From Acidobacteriota bacterium (GTDB taxonomy: Bacteria > Acidobacteriota > Thermoanaerobaculia > Gp7-AA8), in assembly GCA_021325515.1 (NCBI GenBank), contig JAJPHC010000055.1, positions 1 to 64,000 of the forward strand: DNA of 64,000 nt. Reading direction: 5' to 3'. The position numbers and the translations under genes are program-made. Positions 15,290 through 24,318 of this stretch are shown piece after piece. Each line of letters opens with the position of its first letter. The stretch's first letter is position 1. The notes beneath the pieces were generated by a model, which was given only the letters and a program-made list of their open reading frames with translations, ran no database searches and had not been told where the DNA came from.

Positions 15290-16735
15290 ATGAGTCTGGA
15301 GCGGATCGAGATCACCCCATTCGCAATGGTGGTGGGTGACATTGTGCGGAATCGGCTGACGGGGGCGCTGACGATCCTCCGTTCATCGATGCGCAAAGTT
15401 CTCTATTGGTCCCAGGGAGAGCTCGTCCTCATCAGCTCCGTGGCGCCGGAAGACTCGCTCGCCGAGTTCCTGATCCGCCGGGGCACGATCACCGTCGAGC
15501 GTGCGATCGACCTGCAGCCGGTCGATCCGACGGAGGTCGTCTCGAAGTTTCATGAAGCAGGCCTCCTCGATCTGTCGCAGAGGCAGACGCTTCTGCGCGA
15601 ATGGACCGCGGCGCAATTCCTGCCGCTCTTCTCGCTCGATGAAGGGACGGCCGCCTTTCACGATGAGACAGCGCTCGAGCCGGAGAAGCGCGTCTTTCTC
15701 CAGTCGACCGCGGCGCTCGTCATCGAAGGTGTGCGGATGATCACCAACGGCCTCGTGCTGCGGCGCTCGCTCGGCGATCTGAAGCGGCCGGTCCGCATCG
15801 CGCGCGACAGCCGTTTCGACATCGAGTCGATTCCGCTCACGCAGCCGGAGCGCAACATCGTGACGGCGCTGACGCAGCCGGAAACGATCGAGTCGTTCCT
15901 GAAGCGATTCTCGTCGGACTCCGTGACCGCCGCCCGTGTGGTGATCTCGATGACCGCGCTCGGCGTCTTCGAGTTCGTCGATCAGACGGTGCAGACACCG
16001 GCGGAAGCGGCGAGCTTCGATGACATGCAGCGCGATCTGGAGTTGCTGGCGGCGATCGGCGCGAGCGATCAGCGTTCGCTGCGTGCGGTCGCGTTCTCGC
16101 GGCAGTTGTCGGCGCTCGATCACTATCAGTTCTTCGAGGTCGCACGCAATGCATCGCGCCAGGCGCTGCTCAACGCCTACGAAGACATGCGCAAGCGCTA
16201 CGACCCGGCGTCGTATCCGCCGATCGTCCGCGACGCACTTCAGATCATCAACCGGCGCATCGACGACGCCTACAACGTGCTGAAGGATCCGGCGCGCAAG
16301 GCGACGTACGACAAGATGCTGTCGCAGCACGGCTCGCGCGGCGGCGATGATTCGATGCAGCAGAAGATGACGCAGCGCTCGATCGCCGAGCAGAATTTCA
16401 ATCGCGCGCGTGAGCTCGCTGCGGAGAACGACTTCTACGGCGCGATCGTCCTCCTCAAACAGGCGGTCGCCTTCTCCCCCGACAAAGCCGAAGCCTGGTA
16501 CCTCCTCGGCTCCTGCCAGGAGCGGAACCCGAAGTGGCGCCGCGAAGCGGCGGAGAGTTTCCAGCGTGCGCTGGCGATCGAGCCCGACAACCCCAACATC
16601 CTCATCTCACTCGGAGATCTCTACAAGATCGAAGGGATGATCTCTCGCGCGCAGACGTGCTACGAGGATGTGCTCCGCATCTCTCCAGGAAACGCCGAGG
16701 CGACGAGCCGCCTGGCCGCGCTCAAGAAGAAATAA
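15290..16735 (+). CDS. DUF4388 / J-domain-like / TPR protein
   Basis: A three-part protein of 481 aa. Residues 1 to about 240 resemble DUF4388 (PatA N-terminal-like) domains: GALTILRSSMRKVLYWSQGELVLISS and SLAEFLIRRGTI. Residues about 275-345 look like a J domain (DHYQFFEVARNASRQ, then NRRIDDAYNVLKDPARKATYDKML). The catalytic HPD tripeptide is missing; the position reads KRYDPASYP, so DnaK stimulation is unlikely. Residues about 360-481 are TPRs. Proteins of this layout occur in Acidobacteriota and Myxococcota and are thought to be regulatory or scaffold proteins; the role here is unknown. Confidence 0.85.
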   Translation: MSLERIEITPFAMVVGDIVRNRLTGALTILRSSMRKVLYWSQGELVLISSVAPEDSLAEFLIRRGTITVERAIDLQPVDPTEVVSKFHEAGLLDLSQRQTLLREWTAAQFLPLFSLDEGTAAFHDETALEPEKRVFLQSTAALVIEGVRMITNGLVLRRSLGDLKRPVRIARDSRFDIESIPLTQPERNIVTALTQPETIESFLKRFSSDSVTAARVVISMTALGVFEFVDQTVQTPAEAASFDDMQRDLELLAAIGASDQRSLRAVAFSRQLSALDHYQFFEVARNASRQALLNAYEDMRKRYDPASYPPIVRDALQIINRRIDDAYNVLKDPARKATYDKMLSQHGSRGGDDSMQQKMTQRSIAEQNFNRARELAAENDFYGAIVLLKQAVAFSPDKAEAWYLLGSCQERNPKWRREAAESFQRALAIEPDNPNILISLGDLYKIEGMISRAQTCYEDVLRISPGNAEATSRLAALKKK

Positions 16736-16736
16736 A

Positions 16737-16773
16737 GTTGCGCGGGCGCGCGGATACCTCGCGCCCGCGCAAC
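16737..16773. terminator. Perfect 14-bp hairpin between convergent genes
   Basis: GTTGCGCGGGCGCG (16737-16750) and CGCGCCCGCGCAAC (16760-16773) are perfect complements around a 9-base loop. The hairpin sits between the stop codons of the DUF4388 gene and korB. It has no T run, so it may act as a bidirectional 3'-end or rho-type barrier rather than a standard intrinsic terminator. Confidence 0.7.
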
Positions 16774-16778
16774 CCGCT

Positions 16779-17831
16779 TTACATCAACTCTTTCATGATC
16801 TTGTCGAGCACGTCCTTCGACGGTCTCGTGCGCTCGATCGGGAGCGAGTGCAGCGGCTCTTCGACCACGTTGAGCAGCTCCATGAAGCTCTTCTTCTCCG
16901 GCTGCAGAAAGACGAGGCCGGTGAGCATCTGGCCGGCGCTGTTCGCACGGTGCAGCCGCTGCAGTGCATTCACGGCGTCCGACGGGTCGTAGTCCTCTTC
17001 CAGCTTCTTGAGGATGATGCGCGAGCCGTCGTGCATCTCGACTTCCTTCACCGTCCCCGGCTCATAGTCGACCTCGATCTGCTCGTACGACTGGACGAAG
17101 CCGATCTGGTGCAGCAGCTCGTCATGCTCCTTCGCGTAGGTGTAGCTCTTCGTGGAGCCGTCGTGATTGTTGAACGTGACGCACGGCGAGATGACATCGA
17201 TGACCGCCGTGCCTTCATGAGCGATGGCACCTTTGAGGATGTTGACCATCTGCTTCGGATCGCCGGCAAAGCCGCGCGCGACGTAACCGCATCCGAGCTC
17301 CACGGCGAGGGCGCAGAGATCCATCGGGTGAAGATCATTGATCACGCCGGTCTTCAGCTTCGAGCCTTCGTCGGCCGTCGCCGAGAACTGCCCCTTCGTC
17401 AGCCCGTACACGCCGTTGTTCTCGATGATGTAGATGCAGGGGACGTTGCGGCGGACCATGTGCATGAACTGTCCGAGTCCGATCGAGGCGGTGTCGCCGT
17501 CGCCCGAGACGCCGATCGAGATCAGCTTGTGATTCGCGAGCACCGCCCCTGTCGCGATCGCCGGCATCCGTCCGTGCACGGCATTGAAGCCGTGCGAGCG
17601 CGAGAGGAAATACGCAGGAGTCTTGGAGGAACAGCCGATGCCGGAGAATTTCGCGACACGCTCCGGCTTCACGCTCATCTCATAAAAGGCGCGGATGATC
17701 TGATTGGAGATCGCATCGTGGCCGCATCCGGCGCAGAGCGTCGATTTGCCGCCGCCGTAGTCGGCCGCCTTGAGGCCGAGACGATTTTCTTTCGGAACTT
17801 CGCCAGTGGTCTTCAGTGTGCTCTCAGCCAT
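16779..17831 (-). CDS. korB: 2-oxoacid:ferredoxin oxidoreductase beta subunit
   Basis: The beta subunit (350 aa) binds thiamine diphosphate and pairs with the alpha/gamma protein encoded just upstream. Visible features: CAGCGHDAI near the N-terminus, FSGIGCSSKTP, and the ThDP/Mg motif GDGDTASIGLGQF with IENNGVYGLTKGQ (about 110-150). The subunit is of the KorB type, consistent with oxidative decarboxylation of 2-oxoglutarate or a related 2-oxoacid with ferredoxin reduction. A 3-base gap separates it from korA, so they are co-transcribed. Confidence 0.93.
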   Translation of the reverse strand: MAESTLKTTGEVPKENRLGLKAADYGGGKSTLCAGCGHDAISNQIIRAFYEMSVKPERVAKFSGIGCSSKTPAYFLSRSHGFNAVHGRMPAIATGAVLANHKLISIGVSGDGDTASIGLGQFMHMVRRNVPCIYIIENNGVYGLTKGQFSATADEGSKLKTGVINDLHPMDLCALAVELGCGYVARGFAGDPKQMVNILKGAIAHEGTAVIDVISPCVTFNNHDGSTKSYTYAKEHDELLHQIGFVQSYEQIEVDYEPGTVKEVEMHDGSRIILKKLEEDYDPSDAVNALQRLHRANSAGQMLTGLVFLQPEKKSFMELLNVVEEPLHSLPIERTRPSKDVLDKIMKELM

Positions 17832-17834
17832 GGA

Positions 17835-19781
17835 TCAATCCTCCGCCGCGCGAACGGTCGCCGTCGTAGTGGTCGTGGTGGTCTTCGCTTTCGTCATCGG
17901 CGCCTCGGCGCGGACGAGCAGCAGCGGCTCCGGATACTGCACCGTCGCCTCCATCTGCACGACCGCATCGGTGATCGAGCGCGCGTCGCACGGCAGACCG
18001 GTGTAGTGCAGCACCTTGCGGATCTTCCGCTGATCCTCGCCGGCGGCCAGCCGGATGATGTCCGCCATCTGGCCGTCGCGGTTCTGCTCGACGACATAGA
18101 CGCGCTCGTGGTCTCTGATGAACTGCAGCACGTCATCCGTCAGCGGGAGAGCACGGAGCCGGAGGTAACTCGTCTCGACGCCTCGCTCGCTGCGCAGTTG
18201 ATGCCGCGACTCCTCGAGCGGGAAGTCGGTCGTGCCGTACGCGATGAAGCCGATCTTCGCATCCGGCTTCGCATCGATGACGGGCTTCGGCACGTACTTC
18301 TTCGCCGTCTCGAACTTCTTCGCGATGCGGTCGAGATTGTTCTTGTAGTCCTCCGGCCGCTCGCTGTAGCGCGCGAACGCGTCGTGACCCGAGCCGCGCG
18401 TGAAGTAAGCGGCGTCGGGATGATCGGTGCCGGGCAGCGTGCGGTAGGGGATCCCGTCGCCGTCGACATCGTTGTAGCGCCCCCACTTGCCGTTGAGCGC
18501 TTCGAGCTGCTCTTTCGTCAGCACTTTGCCGCGGCGAATCGGTGCGGTCGGATAGTCGAACGGATCCGACATCCAGTTGTTCATGCCGAGGTCGAGATCG
18601 GAGAGGACGAAGATGGGAGTCTGGAAGATCTCGGCGAGATCGAGCGCCTCGATCGCGAAATCGAAGCACTCTTTCACGCTCGACGGAATCAGCACGATGT
18701 GCTGCGTGTCGCCGTGCGAGAGATACGCGACCTGATTCACATCGCCCTGCGCGGTGCGCGTCGGCAGGCCGGTCGAAGGGCCGACGCGCTGGATGTCCCA
18801 GATCACGCCGGGCAGCTCGGCGTAGTAGCCGAGGCCGATGAACTCGGCCATGAGTGAGATGCCGGGGCCGGCGGTCGAAGTCATCGAGCGTGCGCCCGCC
18901 CAGCCTGCGCCGAGCACCATGCCGACCGCGGCCAGCTCGTCTTCGGCCTGCACGATCGCGAAATTCGCGCGGCCGTCCTTCTCGATGCGGAAGCGGCGGC
19001 AGTAGTCGATCAGCGATTCGCAGAGCGACGAGGAGGGAGTGATCGGATACCAGGTGACGACGGTGACGCCGCCGAACATCGCGCCGATCGCGGCCGCGGC
19101 ATTGCCGTCGATGATGATCTTCCCCGCCGTCTTGTTCATCCGCTCGATGCGCCAGCGGTTCTGGCGCGGCAGATTCGCCTTCGCGTATTCGATGCCTTTG
19201 TCGATCGCCGCGACGTTGGGATCGATCGCCTTCTGTTTGCCTTTGAACTGCTTGGTGATCGCGGCGAGGATCTCTTCGCGCTCGATGCCGATCAGATCGG
19301 CGACGATGCCGACGTAGATCATGTTGGTGAGCAGCTTGCGCAGGCGGGAGTCGCTCGTCAGTTCCGCGGCGAGCTTCGCGAACGGCACTTCGAAGAAATG
19401 GACGTCGTCGCGCCACGACTTGCAGCCGAGCGGCGCGTCGTAGATGCAGAGCGCGCCCGGCAGAAGACCGGCGACATCGTCGCGCGCAGTCTGCACGTTC
19501 ATGCAGACCATCAGATCGACTTCCTTCTTGCGCGCGATCCAGCCGTCCTTGTTTGCGCGGATCGTGAACCAGGTAGGGAGGCCGGCGATGTTCGACGGGA
19601 ACATGTTCTTCCCGCTGACCGGAACGCCCATCTGGAAGATGGAACGCATCAGGACATTGTTCGACGACTGTGATCCGGAGCCGTTCACGGTCGCCACGTG
19701 AATGGTCAAGTCATTGACGATCGGCTCTGCGGCGGCTCCCGGCTCGTCGAGCACGGCAGTCGCGGTGAGGGGTTCGGTCAC
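17835..19781 (-). CDS. korA: 2-oxoacid:ferredoxin oxidoreductase, fused gamma-alpha subunit
   Basis: A protein of 648 aa. Residues about 25-210 form the gamma domain (ATVNGSGSQSSNN, ANKDGWIARKKEVDLMVCMN); the rest is the alpha (pyrimidine-binding and C-terminal) part with TWYPITPSSSLCES, STAGPGISLMAEF and YVVEQNRDGQMADII. This gamma-alpha fusion plus a separate beta subunit matches the two-subunit type described in Mycobacterium tuberculosis. No ferredoxin-type 4Cys cluster domain is fused to it. Oddity: a run of seven Thr residues near the C-terminus (KAKTTTTTTTATV). Confidence 0.93.
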   Translation of the reverse strand: MTEPLTATAVLDEPGAAAEPIVNDLTIHVATVNGSGSQSSNNVLMRSIFQMGVPVSGKNMFPSNIAGLPTWFTIRANKDGWIARKKEVDLMVCMNVQTARDDVAGLLPGALCIYDAPLGCKSWRDDVHFFEVPFAKLAAELTSDSRLRKLLTNMIYVGIVADLIGIEREEILAAITKQFKGKQKAIDPNVAAIDKGIEYAKANLPRQNRWRIERMNKTAGKIIIDGNAAAAIGAMFGGVTVVTWYPITPSSSLCESLIDYCRRFRIEKDGRANFAIVQAEDELAAVGMVLGAGWAGARSMTSTAGPGISLMAEFIGLGYYAELPGVIWDIQRVGPSTGLPTRTAQGDVNQVAYLSHGDTQHIVLIPSSVKECFDFAIEALDLAEIFQTPIFVLSDLDLGMNNWMSDPFDYPTAPIRRGKVLTKEQLEALNGKWGRYNDVDGDGIPYRTLPGTDHPDAAYFTRGSGHDAFARYSERPEDYKNNLDRIAKKFETAKKYVPKPVIDAKPDAKIGFIAYGTTDFPLEESRHQLRSERGVETSYLRLRALPLTDDVLQFIRDHERVYVVEQNRDGQMADIIRLAAGEDQRKIRKVLHYTGLPCDARSITDAVVQMEATVQYPEPLLLVRAEAPMTKAKTTTTTTTATVRAAED

Positions 19782-19830
19782 GGCGGTCTCCTTTATGGGT
19801 GGGGATTTCTGGTGAAAGTGAATTTTACTT

Positions 19831-19912
19831 CAGGCAGCACACCGCGGGCAGCGGACCGCGCGAAACGCTGAATCCGCTGCTGTCTGCCGCCCGCTGTCTG
19901 TCTGATAGTCTT
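19831..19912. repeat. CAGGCAG/CTGCCTG-type words upstream of plsC
   Basis: The korA-plsC divergent gap holds CAGGCAGCAC and GGGCAGCGGACCGCG followed by the near-complementary CTGCTGTCTGCCGCCCGC and CTGTCTGTCTG. Related words recur at 36788, 52586, 58421, 59191 and 60046. Any promoters of the two genes must lie within or beside this low-complexity stretch; I see no convincing consensus. Confidence 0.6.
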
Positions 19913-19920
19913 TCCCGCCA

Positions 19921-20664
19921 ATGCTGCGCACGCTCTGGACTGCACTCGTTGCTGTGTTCGTCTCCGCCACAGCGGGCATGGGTGTCCTGCTGGTGGCGAC
20001 GTTCTCGACGAAGTCGCCGTGGATCGACGTCCTGACGCGCTGGTGGGCGCGCTCGCTGCTGCGCGCGGCGGGCATCGAGCTCCACACCGAGGGGATGGAG
20101 AAGATCGATCCGTCGAAACGGTACGTGCTGGTTTCGAATCACTACTCCTATTTCGACATCCCCTGCATCCTCGCCTCGGTGCCGCAGCCCATTCGCTTCA
20201 TGGCCAAGGCGAGTCTGTTCAAGATCCCGATCTTCGGCTGGGCGATCGGCCGCGCCGGCTTCATTCCGATCGACCGCAAGAACCGGCGCACGGCAGTGAA
20301 GTCGTTCGATCTCGCCGCCGAGCGCATCCGCGCCGGCAATACGATCGTGATCTTTCCCGAAGAGGGACGCTCGCGCCATCGCGAGATGCGCCCGTTCCAG
20401 CGCGGGGCATTTCTCCTGGCGATCAAGGCGCAGATGCCGATGCAGCCGATCGCCGTCGACGGCACGTTCGACATCTTCCGCGTCGGCGCAAAGCGAATCA
20501 CGCCGGGGAAGGTGACGGTGAAAGTCGGCACGACGATCGACTGCGCGAACGCGACGCTGCGCGACAAGGAACGCCTGGCGACCGAGTCACGCGCGCAGAT
20601 CGAGGAGATGATCGGGGTGTACGGAACGAGCGAGAGCCGCCGCTCGGAGCTCGAAGCCGATTAG
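19921..20664 (+). CDS. plsC: 1-acyl-sn-glycerol-3-phosphate acyltransferase
   Basis: A membrane-associated acyltransferase (247 aa) making phosphatidic acid for phospholipid synthesis. An N-terminal transmembrane segment (TALVAVFVSATAGMGVLLVA) precedes the catalytic HxxxxD motif in NHYSYFD (His about 78), the glycerol-phosphate motif FPEEGRSR (about 144-151) and GAFLLAIKA. The family motif usually reads NHQSxxD; the Tyr here is a tolerated variant. It stands alone between divergent korA and a convergent secreted-protein gene. Confidence 0.92.
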   Translation: MLRTLWTALVAVFVSATAGMGVLLVATFSTKSPWIDVLTRWWARSLLRAAGIELHTEGMEKIDPSKRYVLVSNHYSYFDIPCILASVPQPIRFMAKASLFKIPIFGWAIGRAGFIPIDRKNRRTAVKSFDLAAERIRAGNTIVIFPEEGRSRHREMRPFQRGAFLLAIKAQMPMQPIAVDGTFDIFRVGAKRITPGKVTVKVGTTIDCANATLRDKERLATESRAQIEEMIGVYGTSESRRSELEAD

Positions 20665-20681
20665 GCGGGAGGCTGCGCGTC

Positions 20682-22871
20682 TCAATGCGACAGCGCGCGC
20701 CTGCGTCCCTCAGCGGAGACCGACAATCGCGGGAGCAACTCGTCACTAACATGCTGATGCACCACGAGTGATCCGCCGTGCGAGACGGCCGCCACATCGC
20801 CCATTCCCGATGTGACGACGGAGACGTTTCCGATCGAGACGAGCGCCGAGCCGAACATCAGCCGATAGACGCCGCCGTTGAACCAGCCGTCAGCCGGCTG
20901 CGGGTCGTAACGCGGATCCCCGAGCAACATCGGCGACCCCGCATTCTCCAGATTCCGGGAAAGCAGCGCGTAATACTCCGAATAGGTGAACGGATAGAAA
21001 CTCGCGCGCTGCCGCCAGGCGACGAGCCATCCGCCCTCTCCCGCGATCGCCAGCGGCGCCGCGGCATCGGCGCCATTCGCATCGGCACGAACCGACACCT
21101 CGCGCGCCGCCCCGAGCTGCGTCAGGTCGCGCGACAAGCGGACGGCCTCGATCGTGTGCAGCGTCTGCGGATCCGCGTAGTTCTGCGGATGCACCGTCAG
21201 CGTTTCCTCCCGCCATGCGACGAGATACTCGGCGCCATTCCACGCGATCGACGGCGATGCGTCGCCGAGCGTGCCGCGCGCGTTGCGCATCACGCGCACG
21301 AGCACCGGCTGCCCCTGCTGATCGATGCGCGCAAGATGAATCTCGCGCGAGTCCGCATCCTGCCACGCGATGAGATAGCTGGTGCCGTCCCATGCCACTG
21401 CGGGCGACGCCGTCGCAGGGCCGAGATCGAGTGAGGGATGCGAAGTCCCGTCGGGATCGACCAGAGCCGCACGTGCGCTGATGTTGCGCCCCGTCAGATC
21501 GCGTTCGTTCCAGGTCACGAGTGCATTCGTGGCATTGCATGCGATGTTCGGCTGGCTCTGCCAACTGCCGGAATCGGAGGCGATCGGCGTTGCCATCGGG
21601 TCGAGGGGAACGCCGCGCGCGTCGACGCGTGCGAAGACGATCCTGCTTCGATTGGAGCGCTCGCCCCACACCGCACGGTACTCATTCCCGCAGAGCGCGA
21701 TCTTCGGATCGTCCTGCGCAGCGGAAGAAGGATCGAACAGCCGCGGCTCGCTTGCGGTCTCGCCGAGATATGCGCCATTCAACTGCGTGTCGTACCAAAG
21801 AAAGAGCGCGCCACCCTGCCGCGCAGCAAGGTCGAGAATCGGTAAGCTCTGATTCGACACGCTCACTTCGGCGATCGTCGTCACGCGATTGGCCGGCGAG
21901 ATTGACAGGACCGCGCCGCGCGCAGCGCTCAAGCCTGCATACGCGACCAGGAACTCCGCGCCATTCCACGCCGCTGCCAGCTTGAGCGTCGCCTGATCTT
22001 CATTGGCAACGGACGCCACGTCGAACACCGCGCCCAACGGAGCTCCATCACTGCCGACGCGGCGCGCACGAATGACGGCGAGCGTGAACCCCGGCTGGAC
22101 CGGCCTGACGATCACGGACCAGACGACGAGCGTTTCGGTGCCGGAAGAGGCGGATACCGCCAGCGACGGCTCCCCGATCGCGCTGCTCGCCGGATCGACT
22201 GCCGGCGCGAAGTACGTCCCGTCGCGAAGCAGATCGGTGCGCGCGAGATTCGCGTACACGCTTCCATCTCTCATGCTCGCGGTCACCATGACCTTCCCAG
22301 ACGGCCCGGCCGAGACGCGCACGGTCGATTGGTACACAGCACCGCGAATGAGTGCGACGTCCTTTCGCAACAGCCGCGCATCCGGCGAGATCACTGCTGC
22401 ATCCATCGCGTCGATCGCGGGATCGAAGTACGCGGCGACGTAGCTCGTGCCGCCCCAGGTCAGCGAGACCATTCCGCGCGTAGGAATCGAATCTCCGGTG
22501 GTCACCACACCGCGATCGTCGACGCGCGCAAAGCGGAGGATCATGGAGGGATCGCCGCTCGCGAAGTACGCGATGAGATACGAATCGCCGTCGCTCGCCA
22601 CGGCCACGGGCGAGATGCTCTCTTCGCTTTCCGGAACGCGAAACATCACGCGATCGAGCGGATGCCCGGCCGCATCCGCGCGCATGACAAATGCCCCGTT
22701 GCGGATTCGTGATTCGTTCGACACGACGAGGAATCCTCGGCCGTTCGACGCCGCGGCGGCCCAGGTCCGGTAATACGGCGCGGGCCCGAGGGGAGGCGCC
22801 GGCAACGGAAGTTCCGCTGCAATGGCCAGTTGAGCGAACAAAGAGAGGGCAACCAGGCAGCGCATTTTCAA
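20682..22871 (-). CDS. Secreted beta-propeller-like protein of unknown function
   Basis: A protein of 729 aa with a signal peptide (MKMRCLVALSLFAQLAIAAE). The body is a series of about 40 to 60-residue repeats with a recurring core of the type AVAWDGTSYLIAWQ, SIAWNGAEYLVAWRE and LTWGGTSYVAAYF, typical of predicted seven-bladed propellers. No catalytic motif is visible. Many secreted proteins with this repeat are annotated only as hypothetical. It is convergent with plsC, 17 bases from its stop. Confidence 0.75.
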   Translation of the reverse strand: MKMRCLVALSLFAQLAIAAELPLPAPPLGPAPYYRTWAAAASNGRGFLVVSNESRIRNGAFVMRADAAGHPLDRVMFRVPESEESISPVAVASDGDSYLIAYFASGDPSMILRFARVDDRGVVTTGDSIPTRGMVSLTWGGTSYVAAYFDPAIDAMDAAVISPDARLLRKDVALIRGAVYQSTVRVSAGPSGKVMVTASMRDGSVYANLARTDLLRDGTYFAPAVDPASSAIGEPSLAVSASSGTETLVVWSVIVRPVQPGFTLAVIRARRVGSDGAPLGAVFDVASVANEDQATLKLAAAWNGAEFLVAYAGLSAARGAVLSISPANRVTTIAEVSVSNQSLPILDLAARQGGALFLWYDTQLNGAYLGETASEPRLFDPSSAAQDDPKIALCGNEYRAVWGERSNRSRIVFARVDARGVPLDPMATPIASDSGSWQSQPNIACNATNALVTWNERDLTGRNISARAALVDPDGTSHPSLDLGPATASPAVAWDGTSYLIAWQDADSREIHLARIDQQGQPVLVRVMRNARGTLGDASPSIAWNGAEYLVAWREETLTVHPQNYADPQTLHTIEAVRLSRDLTQLGAAREVSVRADANGADAAAPLAIAGEGGWLVAWRQRASFYPFTYSEYYALLSRNLENAGSPMLLGDPRYDPQPADGWFNGGVYRLMFGSALVSIGNVSVVTSGMGDVAAVSHGGSLVVHQHVSDELLPRLSVSAEGRRRALSH

Positions 22872-22918
22872 AGGTGATACGGATCAAAGGCTGCCACTGT
22901 CCGAACGAGGAGTGCCGG

Positions 22919-22939
22919 CGACCGCGAGCCCGCGTATCC
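22919..22939. repeat. Copy of the GGATACGCGGGCTCGCGG word after selA
   Basis: On the minus strand, directly after the selA stop codon, stands GGATACGCGGGCTCGCGG, which recurs in the nested array at 25654-25857. It shows that word repeats also follow isolated gene ends, not only convergent pairs. Confidence 0.7.
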
Positions 22940-24286
22940 TCAAACAGTGGCCGCCGCGACGACCGGCACATCCTCATCGAGGAGCGTGCGCATCTCGAGC
23001 GTGAAGCGATCGTCGACGATGCGGCCGGCGATCGGCGGATCGTTCTTCAAGTACCGCGCATACAACTCGTTCGCGTTTCCTTCGAGCTCGACGGCAATCG
23101 AGGGAATCGTCTCGGCCGGCGTCGTGCCGCCGCCGAGGGCGCATTGCGAATCGATGATCGTGCCGCGGCCGAGCGATCGCGCCCGCACACGCAGCGCATC
23201 GAGCGACAGAGCCAGCATCCGATAGATGGGCACGCGCTCCTCGTGCCGCTCGGTGGCAAAGGCGCGCAGCGTCGCGGCGATCACCGCATAGCTTTCCTTC
23301 CCCGCGCGCAGCGCGCGCATCAAGGGATGCTTCCTGCATTTTGCGAGGAGCTCTTCGCGTCCGAGAATGAGGCCGCCCTGCGTCGCGCCGATCAGCTTGT
23401 CGGTCGAACAGGTGACGGCATCGACGCCTGCGTCCATCAGCTCCCGAATCGTCTCCTTCTTCTCGAAGCCGTACTTCGCGAGGTCGGCGACGCGCCCGCT
23501 CCCTTCGTCGTAGAGCAGAGGAATCTTCTTCTCGCGCGCGACTGCCAGCAGATCGCCGATCGAAGGCGTCTCCGTGAAGCCGACGATGTCGAAGTTCGAG
23601 CGGTGTACGCGGAGCATCGCGGCCGTCTCTCCGTTCACAGCGTCGGCGTAGTCGCGGGCGCGCGTGCGATTCGTCGTGCCGACCTCGCGCAGTCTCGCGC
23701 CACCCTGCTGAATCACGTCGGGCACGCGGAATGAGCCGCCGATCTCGACGAGCTCGCCGCGCGACACCAGCACTTCGCGCCCGGCGGCGACCGACGCAAG
23801 CAGCAGCAGCGTCCCGGCCGCGTTGTTGTTGGTGAGGACCGCCGCCTCGCATCCGAACAACGAACGGCAAAGGGCGGAGAGATGCTCATCACGCCTGCCG
23901 CGCTCACCTTTCTCGAGATCGAGCTCGAGATTCGAATAGCCGGTCACGATGTCCGCTGCTTCGCTCCAGACGCCGCGGTCGATCGGCGAACGGCCGAGGT
24001 TGGTGTGGATGATGACGCCGGTGGCGTTGATGACGCGGCGCAGCGTCGTTCCGGTCTGCTCGCGCAGCGCCAGCGCGACGCTCTCATGCGCGAGCTCTTC
24101 GTCCCACGCCGCTCCCCCGCGGCGGATCTCATCGAGGTGCGCGGTCACTGCAGATCTGACGCGCGCGCGGCTGAACGCCTCACTCAATGCAGCGAAGCGA
24201 GGTGCCGAAAGAATCCGGTCCATGGAAGGAATCGCACGCTGCGCGGAAGCATTGGAATCTGCGGACCCGCCTCTTGCTTTGCGCAT
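22940..24286 (-). CDS. selA: L-seryl-tRNA(Sec) selenium transferase
   Basis: SelA (448 aa), a PLP enzyme converting seryl-tRNA(Sec) to selenocysteinyl-tRNA(Sec). Family blocks are intact: the N-terminal IPSMDRILSAPRF region, RRVINATGVIIHTNLGRSPI, NNNAAGTLLLL, YDEGSGR and the PLP-lysine motif STDKLIGATQGG (about 295-306). The length is close to the usual 460. No selB, selD, selC or UGA-containing selenoprotein gene is visible in the window. It is divergent from the next gene, with starts 32 bases apart. Confidence 0.95.
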   Translation of the reverse strand: MRKARGGSADSNASAQRAIPSMDRILSAPRFAALSEAFSRARVRSAVTAHLDEIRRGGAAWDEELAHESVALALREQTGTTLRRVINATGVIIHTNLGRSPIDRGVWSEAADIVTGYSNLELDLEKGERGRRDEHLSALCRSLFGCEAAVLTNNNAAGTLLLLASVAAGREVLVSRGELVEIGGSFRVPDVIQQGGARLREVGTTNRTRARDYADAVNGETAAMLRVHRSNFDIVGFTETPSIGDLLAVAREKKIPLLYDEGSGRVADLAKYGFEKKETIRELMDAGVDAVTCSTDKLIGATQGGLILGREELLAKCRKHPLMRALRAGKESYAVIAATLRAFATERHEERVPIYRMLALSLDALRVRARSLGRGTIIDSQCALGGGTTPAETIPSIAVELEGNANELYARYLKNDPPIAGRIVDDRFTLEMRTLLDEDVPVVAAATV

Positions 24287-24318
24287 ACACTTGCATTGTA
24301 TTAGCGGGCTGATCGCCC

